A stretch of DNA of 17,512 nt from Bacillota bacterium (lineage in GTDB: Bacteria; Bacillota; Dehalobacteriia; UBA4068): positions 1-17,512 of the forward strand of contig WRKD01000199.1 in the NCBI GenBank assembly GCA_009778255.1, read 5' to 3'. A program made the position numbers and the translations under genes. Below the pieces are notes generated by a model. The model was given only the letters and a program-made list of their open reading frames with translations. It made no database searches and was not told the DNA's origin. Below are positions 1 to 5,245 of this stretch, in pieces (position 1 is the first letter of the stretch; each line of letters starts with the position of its first letter).

Positions 1-75
1 GAAAAGACAAAACAGGGAGCAGCTTCGGGTTGGGCAAGACTGACCGAACTCAAGCAGAAAAAGAAACAGAACTGA
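1..75 (+). CDS. C-terminal end of an unidentified protein (partial)
   Basis: An open frame enters from the left edge and stops at TGA 73-75. The visible 24 residues are lysine- and glutamine-rich, ending in a basic tail (KQKKKQN). A strong terminator begins 5 nt after the stop, which supports a genuine gene end. The tail is too short to assign a family. The higher GC of this corner, and the broken fragment beyond the terminator, would fit the end of a mobile or conjugative element, but that is inference. Confidence 0.4.
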   Translation, partial: EKTKQGAASGWARLTELKQKKKQN

Positions 76-80
76 TTACA

Positions 81-119
81 ACAGCCGCCATGGGGTTCGC
101 ACCCTCGGCGGCTGTTTTT
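81..119 (+). terminator. Rho-independent terminator
   Basis: A perfect 9-bp stem (81-89 pairs with 107-115, ACAGCCGCC/GGCGGCTGT) carries a further inner GGGT/ACCC pairing around a short loop and is followed by a T run through 119. It sits 5 nt after the stop of the gene entering from the left, so it ends that transcript. Confidence 0.88.
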
Positions 120-122
120 CGT

Positions 123-221
123 CTACCGTTTATTCCCGAGCCACGCCTTGAACACGTCGAGCGTGAGCTGCCCTGCTTCGCACTCACCGCGTTTTAGGCG
201 CGCTTCCTCCGACCCTGTAAG
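123..221 (-). pseudogene. Truncated C-terminal remnant of an unidentified gene
   Basis: Reading right to left, a frame runs from just after a stop at 222-224 to TAG at 123-125 and gives about 32 residues that look like real protein (SEEARLKRGECEAG, then TLDVFKAWLGNKR). There is no start codon with an RBS, and the frame ends abruptly where the sequence becomes AT-rich, so this appears to be a cut-off gene tail. The family is not recognised. The GC-rich codons match the left corner rather than the genes to the right. Confidence 0.4.
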
Positions 222-238
222 TTACATATGGAAAATGC

Positions 239-267
239 TTGAGTTTATTAATAAAACACATTATAAT
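239..267 (+). promoter_or_regulatory. Sigma-A-type promoter for the DUF3791/DUF3990 genes
   Basis: TTGAGT at 239-244 and a perfect TATAAT at 262-267 are separated by 17 nt, in AT-rich sequence just inside the junction with the truncated fragment. Transcription would start near 274, leaving a leader of about 110 nt before the ATG at 385. Confidence 0.6.
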
Positions 268-332
268 ATTATCTGTTAGGAAGAATAAAGTGATCTTTTG
301 CAATGCCGATACTCGAGTTTATACTGAAACAA

Positions 333-347
333 CCGGCAATAAGCCGG
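333..347 (+). other. Small hairpin in the 5' leader
   Basis: CCGGC (333-337) and GCCGG (343-347) form a 5-bp GC stem with a 5-nt loop in the leader between the predicted promoter and the first DUF3791 gene. No T run follows, so it is not a classic terminator. It may affect mRNA stability or be incidental. Confidence 0.3.
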
Positions 348-384
348 GTAAGGGATTTTAGGGGTTACAGCGAGGAAGAATAAT

Positions 385-621
385 ATGGATAAGCAACGAG
401 AGATGACCGCCGAACAGTCTTTTTTTGCGGTGTTTTGTATTGAGGTGTTGGCGGATGAGCTGGAGATAGCCGGCGATGAGATATATAAGCTTCTCACTAT
501 TAACAGCTCCATATTGGACGATTATATTTTGCCTTATTATGATGTCCTGCATACGCAGGGCAAAGACTATATAATCCGTGAGCTAAAAGAGCTTATGCTA
601 AAGCAGGGGGTTCTGTCGTGA
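385..621 (+). CDS. DUF3791 domain protein
   Basis: A 78-residue soluble protein matching the DUF3791 pattern: an N-terminal FFAVFCIEVLADEL helix, then IYKLLT, SSILDDYILPYYDVLHTQG, and a C-terminal helix. The ATG at 385 is preceded by a GAGGAAG site at 372-378. Its stop overlaps the GTG start of the DUF3990 gene (GTGA, 618-621), so the two are translationally coupled. DUF3791 genes are commonly found next to DUF3990 genes in Clostridia. Because DUF3990 looks like an ADP-ribosyltransferase fold, an antitoxin-like role is plausible but is my inference. Here the presumed partner is broken, so this copy may be a leftover. Confidence 0.8.
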   Translation: MDKQREMTAEQSFFAVFCIEVLADELEIAGDEIYKLLTINSSILDDYILPYYDVLHTQGKDYIIRELKELMLKQGVLS

Positions 622-915
622 TTTTATATCATGGATCATATGCGGTCATTAATCAGCCGAATCTGTCTTTTTCACGTTTACGAACGGATTTTGGCAAGGG
701 CTTTTATCTTACGCCCCTAAAAGAACAGGCAATAAGCTGGGCGCAACGCTTTTGTCGCGAACATGGGCAAGCCTTTGTTTCAGAATATATGTTTTTGCCA
801 AATTCCGATGACAAACTACCGCGCGAAATCAAAACCCTCGAATATACAGTATTGTTTCAAGTCCCAAGCGCTGTTAGATGAGTACTTGAAATTTAGAGAA
901 TCGGAGGCTTTATAA
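618..915 (+). pseudogene. DUF3990 (ADP-ribosyltransferase-like) gene with internal deletion and frameshift
   Basis: The GTG start at 618 has an AGGGGG site upstream. The first ~75 residues match the DUF3990 N-terminus: ILYHGS (the histidine motif of the ADP-ribosyltransferase fold) and DFGKGFYLT (the tyrosine motif). The open frame stops at 881, giving 87 residues instead of the usual ~150 or more. From about 841 the +1 frame instead reads NIQYCFKSQALLDEYLKFR and stops at TAA 913-915, which looks like the normal DUF3990 C-terminus. Roughly 150-250 bp of the middle, including the usual third catalytic motif region, is therefore missing and the two ends are out of frame. The old stop at 913-915 overlaps the next ATG (TAATG), supporting the original gene end. 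The 87-residue product could still be made but should be inactive. Confidence 0.72.
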
Positions 916-1151
916 TGATTGCCAACCGCACCTTAATTGGGCATAAATGTAATAATGTCATTAAAGCGTACGCGGAACTTGCGGGGGTTTCGCTTCGTGA
1001 GGCTTTCGATATTTATTATAAATCAAACCTGTATAAGGAAATCAGCGGTGGTATTTCCGATATGCACTGCCGCAGCGACGGGTATCTTGCGGAAGAATTG
1101 GTGCTGGAACTATCCCGGATCAAAGGCGCTCAAAACGAGCAATATCTATGA
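915..1151 (+). CDS. Small DUF3791-like partner protein
   Basis: A 78-residue protein starting at the ATG of TAATG (915), with GGAGG at 904-908 as its ribosome binding site. Features include GHKCNNVIKAYAELAGVS, a helix LREAFDIYYKS, then ISDMHCRSDGYLAEELVLEL. Such small proteins accompany DUF3990 genes, and I place it with DUF3791-like partners from the pattern, less firmly than the gene at 385. Its start overlaps the ancestral DUF3990 stop, showing that it was the third gene of a coupled operon. An accessory or antitoxin-like role is inference. Confidence 0.68.
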   Translation: MIANRTLIGHKCNNVIKAYAELAGVSLREAFDIYYKSNLYKEISGGISDMHCRSDGYLAEELVLELSRIKGAQNEQYL

Positions 1152-1189
1152 AAATGCCGGATTTTGATAGGTAAGCGCCAAAAAATAAG

Positions 1190-1489
1190 ATGATTTTCGT
1201 ACTGTTTTTGCCAATGTTATTATTATTGGCATGCCTGTTTGCACTGGTACTTTGCTCCTGTACTGTGCCACAAACGATTGGGTACGCCTTCAAGCCGTAT
1301 AAAACCGTCTACTACCAGGCAACAGCCACCATGCTAGCGGAAGAGACCAGGGAGCGTGAACTCCGGGCATTGCGTGCTATTGACGATAACTACGGAAAAA
1401 TCGTTCTCTCTATGGATCAAACTCCTTTGACAGACTATGACGGCATTAAAAACATTTATCTGCCGCAGTGGCTGATAGGGGAAAAATAA
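1190..1489 (+). CDS. Hypothetical small membrane or exported protein
   Basis: A 99-residue frame whose first ~25 residues are strongly hydrophobic (FVLFLPMLLLLACLFALVL), followed by CSC and a polar tail with a basic/acidic helix (AEETRERELRALRA). This is a membrane anchor or signal peptide. The cysteines at the end of the hydrophobic stretch raise the idea of a lipoprotein, but no clean lipobox is present. The ribosome binding site is weak: AGGT at 1169-1172 is 17 nt from the ATG. It precedes the UPF0145 gene by 26 nt and could be co-transcribed with it. I do not recognise a family. Confidence 0.5.
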   Translation: MIFVLFLPMLLLLACLFALVLCSCTVPQTIGYAFKPYKTVYYQATATMLAEETRERELRALRAIDDNYGKIVLSMDQTPLTDYDGIKNIYLPQWLIGEK

Positions 1490-1515
1490 TGAAAAAATTA
1501 GAGGAGGAAAACAAA

Positions 1516-1827
1516 ATGAAGCTATCGACAACAGAGTATATAACAGGAAAGGAATTAGAACATTTGGGTCTGGTCATAGGTAATGTAGTGCAAACTAAGA
1601 ATATTGCTAAGGATTTTAAAGCAATTGGTAGAACCTTTGTAGGCGGCGAGATCAAAGATTACACCGATTTGCTGAAAGAGGCGCGCGGCATTGCGACTGA
1701 ACGCATGGTAAAGGAAGCGGAAAACATGGGGGCAGATGCCATCGTTGCTGTTCGTTATGCGACTTCCAACATTATGGATACAGCCAGTGAAGTAATGGTT
1801 TACGGAACGGCGGTAAAATTCATGTAA
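1516..1827 (+). CDS. YbjQ/UPF0145 family protein
   Basis: A 103-residue protein with the family layout: N-terminal LSTTEYITGKELEHLGLVIG, a central FVGGEIKDYTDLLKEAR, then AENMGADAIVAVRYATS and a C-terminal strand VMVYGTAVKF. The family is known as a small pentamer-forming beta/alpha fold, sometimes called heavy-metal-binding; its function is not established. I chose ATG 1516 because GAGGAGG at 1501-1507 lies 8 nt upstream and the length then matches the family. The frame could open at 1468 or 1489, but those additions are not family-like. It is a clean, apparently intact gene among damaged neighbours. Confidence 0.9.
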   Translation: MKLSTTEYITGKELEHLGLVIGNVVQTKNIAKDFKAIGRTFVGGEIKDYTDLLKEARGIATERMVKEAENMGADAIVAVRYATSNIMDTASEVMVYGTAVKFM

Positions 1828-1983
1828 TATGAGGACGAAAGTTTTGGGAAAGTCTTGGTTTTAAGGAGCGGGCAATAATAATGCGAAAATAGAGAGATTG
1901 GTATTCAAAGTAGGAGACGATGGCAATCGCCCTAATGGGTAGAGCATGCTATAAAAAACCCATGAGCGAGATAGGAACATTTT

Positions 1984-2643
1984 ATGTATGATATTGCTGT
2001 CATTGGGCTTGGCCCTGCCGGAGCGTTTTTCGTTCGGCATCTTAACGAAAAGTATCGCGTAATAGCCATAGATAAAAAGGCGCCGCAGGGAAAGAGCGGT
2101 TTTTGCAAGCCTTGCGGCGGCCTTTTAGCTCCCGACGCGCAAAGATCGCTTTCCCGATTTAACATAACGCTGCCCAAAGACATTTTAGTCAACCCGCAGA
2201 TTTTTAGCGTACGCACTATCGATGTAAAGCAAAACCTCATCCGCCATTACCAGCGCCATTACATAAATCTGGATCGCCATAAATTCGATTTATGGCTTAT
2301 CAGCAAAATTCCGGATCATGTTGAAGTTCACAGTGACGCTGTTTGTACAAATATTACGCCCCAAGAAGAGGGATACCAAGTTACTTATACGCAAAACGGA
2401 GAATCCCGCACCATTGAGGCAAAATATCTTGTGGGCGCCGATGGCGCTGCTTCAATTGTCAGGCGTACAGTATATAAGGATTTTAAAAAAACCGCAAACC
2501 CCAGCAAAAGAGACACTCAAGCTTTTGGGCTATTAGAAAAAATCCCCGGTGTAAAGCGTGGTGAAGGCGGTGTAGTATGTATGTACAATAAGCTCCTGGC
2601 ACTGCAAGGGAGGGATATGGTTATTCCGGCGGCTTATCTGTAG
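1984..2643 (+). CDS. FAD-dependent oxidoreductase (geranylgeranyl reductase family), C-terminally truncated
   Basis: The N-terminus carries the Rossmann dinucleotide motif IGLGPAGAFF (about residues 7-16), then the family signature FCKPCGGLLAPDAQ near residue 40, a PQIFSVRTIDV block, YINLDRHKFDLWL, and a second FAD motif LVGADGAASIVRR (about residues 149-161). Homologues are usually near 350-400 residues; this frame ends at 219. The last ~50 residues after VYKDFKK do not resemble the expected substrate-binding half, so the 3' part has probably been replaced or lost. AGGA at 1973-1976 serves the ATG. The truncated protein is unlikely to be an active enzyme. Confidence 0.75.
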   Translation: MYDIAVIGLGPAGAFFVRHLNEKYRVIAIDKKAPQGKSGFCKPCGGLLAPDAQRSLSRFNITLPKDILVNPQIFSVRTIDVKQNLIRHYQRHYINLDRHKFDLWLISKIPDHVEVHSDAVCTNITPQEEGYQVTYTQNGESRTIEAKYLVGADGAASIVRRTVYKDFKKTANPSKRDTQAFGLLEKIPGVKRGEGGVVCMYNKLLALQGRDMVIPAAYL

Positions 2644-2671
2644 TGAGAGACTAACGCGGCTTTCAGCCTAA

Positions 2672-2690
2672 AGGATTCAGGATTCAGGAT
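2672..2690 (+). repeat. Short tandem repeat
   Basis: The 7-mer AGGATTC occurs twice, followed by a partial third copy (AGGAT), just after the truncated oxidoreductase gene. It may be a slippage or junction scar near the deletion point. Confidence 0.45.
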
Positions 2691-2771
2691 AACAGAAATG
2701 TAGGTTTTTTAGTGAAGCGAAACGAATAATAATAATGCACCTCGCGCAAATTCTTGTTTTTTAATTTATGA

Positions 2772-2918
2772 AATTTGCCCGTAAGGTACTATTCGGCAAA
2801 AAGTGTAAAGAAGGATAGCAAGCATCGGGAACGCTTGGTAGAAAAGGCTCGCAAACTGCCGCCGGAGCCATCGCAAATCAATGCCTCAAACAAGCGCGGC
2901 GGTAAGAAGTTTATATGA
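2772..2918 (+). pseudogene. IS1634-type transposase fragment
   Basis: A 48-codon frame without a start reads YYSAKSVKKDSKHRERLVEK, then ARKLPPEPSQINASNKRGGKKFI, and ends at TGA 2916-2918. The pattern (YxSxK, basic helix with RERLVEKA, then NKRGGKKFI) resembles the central part of IS1634/IS4-group DDE transposases. No catalytic residues and no terminal inverted repeats are visible, so this is a relic. It lies between the truncated oxidoreductase and the two-TM gene, fitting past insertion and deletion here. The assignment rests on recall of the motif and needs an alignment. Confidence 0.5.
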
Positions 2919-2931
2919 ATAAGAAAAGGAA

Positions 2932-3696
2932 GTGATTAAAATCTCTAATACAATAAAAGACAGCGTCGCCGCCGGGCTAGCTTCTCTTATTTCTGGAATA
3001 ATACTATGGTTGATCCAAACGAATACTACAGGTCAAATAATCACCTGGTGGCTGGTTTTGCTTGTTGCTTTATGGATTGGAGCTTTTGTTTATATACTTA
3101 TATATGTCATAAGATGCAAATCCTTGGGGATTACGAGAATTCTGGCTTCTTCTTTAAAAGGAGACGGTTCTACTTCTGCATATATGAAAAGTGCCAATAG
3201 CAGCATCTGTTTTGTGGGAATTGCCGCCGGTAAATGGGCAGACAAAGCGGATGAACTTGAAAAAACAATAAGAAAAATTTGCTCCTTAAATACAGGCTTC
3301 ATTAAATTTTTATTGTTAAACCCAGATTCCCTTGCCGCAAAAAAACTTAGTTTGGCAGGCAGCCAAAATGCCGATCATGTGGGTGATAAAATTAAAAAAT
3401 CGATTTTGTCTATGAATAAAATAATCGAAAGATTAAGTAAGGATTATCCGGAGGCTTTAAATCGATTTGAAATAAAGTTATACGATCAAATGCCGGTGTT
3501 TAGACTAGCGATAATTGATAACCGTAAAGCATATTTCTGTTTTTACCAACTCGGCTGTGAAGGAAATAACTTGAAGCAGTTCATCATTAAACCAAAGTTT
3601 AATGATGTTAATAGCCAGAATATTTTTAATTCTATGGCGGAGTATTTTGATTGCCTATGGAATGCGCCTTCAACTATTCCATATGAAATCAAGTGA
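2932..3696 (+). CDS. Two-TM membrane protein with PLD-like C-terminal domain
   Basis: A 254-residue protein with two N-terminal membrane helices (about residues 9-27 and 37-61) and a soluble C-terminal domain. That domain has strands CFVGIAAG and FIKFLLLNPDS, helices around SMNKIIERLSKDYP, then FEIKLYDQMPVFRLAIID and KAYFCFYQLG. This order resembles the minimal phospholipase-D-like fold found in some regulators and defence proteins, but no HKD catalytic motif is visible, so hydrolase activity is doubtful. The only start in the frame is GTG 2932, with AGGA almost touching it; a short ATG frame (MNKKRK) ends over this start and could couple translation. No nucleotide cyclase or nuclease partner is adjacent. 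A membrane sensor or effector role is inference. Confidence 0.75.
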   Translation: MIKISNTIKDSVAAGLASLISGIILWLIQTNTTGQIITWWLVLLVALWIGAFVYILIYVIRCKSLGITRILASSLKGDGSTSAYMKSANSSICFVGIAAGKWADKADELEKTIRKICSLNTGFIKFLLLNPDSLAAKKLSLAGSQNADHVGDKIKKSILSMNKIIERLSKDYPEALNRFEIKLYDQMPVFRLAIIDNRKAYFCFYQLGCEGNNLKQFIIKPKFNDVNSQNIFNSMAEYFDCLWNAPSTIPYEIK

Positions 3697-3887
3697 ATTA
3701 TAGGGTGCCACTAAATACTCGCTCATCACCATCTTCGCTGCCCTTTTTTCAGTCTAGTCTGCGTTGTCGTAGCTTCACATAGCTTTAGGCTACGCATCAG
3801 CTCCTCCGCCTTGCCAGGCAAAAAAATTTGCTAGCGAATCTGGCAATTCGGAGTAAATCGAGGCGCTCTTTAGAAAATGAGGTAAAA
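3697..3887. other. Intergenic stretch upstream of the HD operon, possible interspersed element
   Basis: There is no credible gene here. It holds a 6-bp inverted repeat (CGTAGC 3768-3773 with GCTACG 3789-3794), a T-rich stretch at 3744-3749, a short GCC/GGC hairpin near 3808-3819 followed by a seven-A run, and a GC-richer block around 3790-3818. The mix of hairpins and pyrimidine-rich sequence looks like an interspersed non-coding repeat, but I cannot test copy number. No convincing -35/-10 pair was found, so the promoter of the HD operon remains unplaced. Confidence 0.35.
3878..3883 (+). promoter_or_regulatory. Ribosome binding site that decides the HD gene start
   Basis: TGAGGT ends 4 nt before ATG 3888. 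The frame extends upstream to a TTG at 3828, but that codon lacks a Shine-Dalgarno site and its 20 extra residues are basic and not domain-like, so ATG 3888 is preferred. Confidence 0.6.
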
Positions 3888-5219
3888 ATGTTAGCCGATT
3901 TTTTACGCAGGTTGGGAACAAAATACTTCCCTGCCAAAGTTTGTTTTGAAAAATATGCCCGAGATATTGCTCTTGGCCAATCAAGTGACCCCTATTTTTT
4001 TGACACTAAGTTTATTAATAAAAATGAAGCTACTGAGTTCTTGAATTATCAAGATAGCTTTGGTAGTTTATTCTTTGAGGATGATTTTGCCCATTTACTT
4101 TGGATCAGTAAATGTTTGCATATAGGCGCATCAACCTTGTTAGCGGAAATGAATAACTATATATCGGCGGTTCAGGAAGTTAACAGAGGCGGTATAAATT
4201 CGTATAAAAGGATAGGTTGGGATGCGCATATTATATATGTATGTCAGTTAACAGCGGATAATTTTGTCAAAGGGGCACCACCCCAAGCATATACATGGGA
4301 TTTTGATGTTAAATATATATATGAGTATTTTCAAGAGGTACATGCTTCATTATCAAAAACAGCGCAGTTCATCTTAAGAGCAGGAAGTTTTTTGCATGAT
4401 ATTGGCATTATGGAAGATATTAAAGATCATGAAGAAAAAGGTATTCCGCTTACAGAAAAAAATTATTTAGATTTAGGTATAACAGATAATAATCTTTCTT
4501 CACAAGAAATTTTATTGTCAACTGCTGAAATAATATACGTTATGCGTGTCATTGTAGGAAATCATCAGATAATTAATCAAGTTGCGGCAGAAGCAAGCGA
4601 TAAATATATATACGAGAAGATGTGTACAATAAAAAAAATGTTTTCATTTAGCGCCGGTTTAAGCGATTTACTTAAAAATGAACTTATTGATATGCTGTTT
4701 TTATTAGCAGCAGCAGATATGATTGCGGTTGATGATTCTCTTCTTAGTATTCGGAAATTTAATGAGCTAGTAGAAGCAAGAGTATTTTTAAAACAGATTT
4801 ACTGTGATGATAAGTATCAAAGAGACTATAATATTTTTGGCGTTAAGCGGTTTATTTCATTGCTTCCCGACGAAAAAAAAGGAAATGCAGAACATGTTTT
4901 AGCTTCATATGCAGAAAAATCTGAAGATAAACATGCAATAGTTGAGTTTTTATACCAGATCAAGTTTATGGGTTTTGCTATGGCGGTTATTAAACCATTA
5001 AACGATACTTTAAAAGCCGTAAAACTTATAGATTGGTGTCGGCGTATTGCCTGCATAGTTAAAATACCAGCAGATGAGCTGGTGATTATATTTGACCCGG
5101 ATATTAATTGCGAAAAATTAGTTAATATATTAGAACTAGAGCTTGATGATATTATTTTGTATAAAAAAATTTTCTATCATTATGATGCTTGCCAAAAAAC
5201 CATTGAGGTGAATTGTTAA
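3888..5219 (+). CDS. HD-domain metal-dependent hydrolase
   Basis: A 443-residue soluble protein. Likely metal ligands of the HD superfamily are H114 (DAHIIYV), H170-D171 in FLHDIGIMED, H181 (KDHEEKG), H226 (VGNHQ) and D277 (AAADM). The HDIG core plus extra histidines is the arrangement of HD phosphohydrolases acting on nucleotides or phosphoesters; the substrate cannot be read from the sequence. Residues 1-110 and about 290-443 are helical and not recognised. It is the first gene of a four-gene operon, ending 26 nt before the preferred start of the DUF89-methyltransferase gene (or overlapping its alternative TTG start by 7 nt). Codon use is strongly AT-rich, like the next gene and unlike the minus-strand genes at the right, which may indicate separate acquisition. 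Confidence 0.75.
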   Translation: MLADFLRRLGTKYFPAKVCFEKYARDIALGQSSDPYFFDTKFINKNEATEFLNYQDSFGSLFFEDDFAHLLWISKCLHIGASTLLAEMNNYISAVQEVNRGGINSYKRIGWDAHIIYVCQLTADNFVKGAPPQAYTWDFDVKYIYEYFQEVHASLSKTAQFILRAGSFLHDIGIMEDIKDHEEKGIPLTEKNYLDLGITDNNLSSQEILLSTAEIIYVMRVIVGNHQIINQVAAEASDKYIYEKMCTIKKMFSFSAGLSDLLKNELIDMLFLLAAADMIAVDDSLLSIRKFNELVEARVFLKQIYCDDKYQRDYNIFGVKRFISLLPDEKKGNAEHVLASYAEKSEDKHAIVEFLYQIKFMGFAMAVIKPLNDTLKAVKLIDWCRRIACIVKIPADELVIIFDPDINCEKLVNILELELDDIILYKKIFYHYDACQKTIEVNC

Positions 5220-5230
5220 AAGATGTTGCG

Positions 5231-5236
5231 AAAGGA
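5231..5236 (+). promoter_or_regulatory. Ribosome binding site supporting ATG 5246
   Basis: AAAGGA lies 9 nt before ATG 5246. A competing in-frame start, TTG 5213, has GAGG at 5205-5208 and would overlap the HD stop. ATG 5246 gives the simpler start; both are possible. Confidence 0.5.
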
Positions 5237-5245
5237 AAACATACC

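Noticed and set aside
333..347. Terminator or riboswitch in the leader before the DUF3791 gene
   Set aside because: The stem is only 5 bp, no T run follows and no riboswitch core is recognisable.
2932..3696. CBASS- or Pycsar-type defence system
   Set aside because: The two-TM layout is suggestive, but no nucleotidyltransferase or cyclase gene lies nearby, so the system cannot be named.
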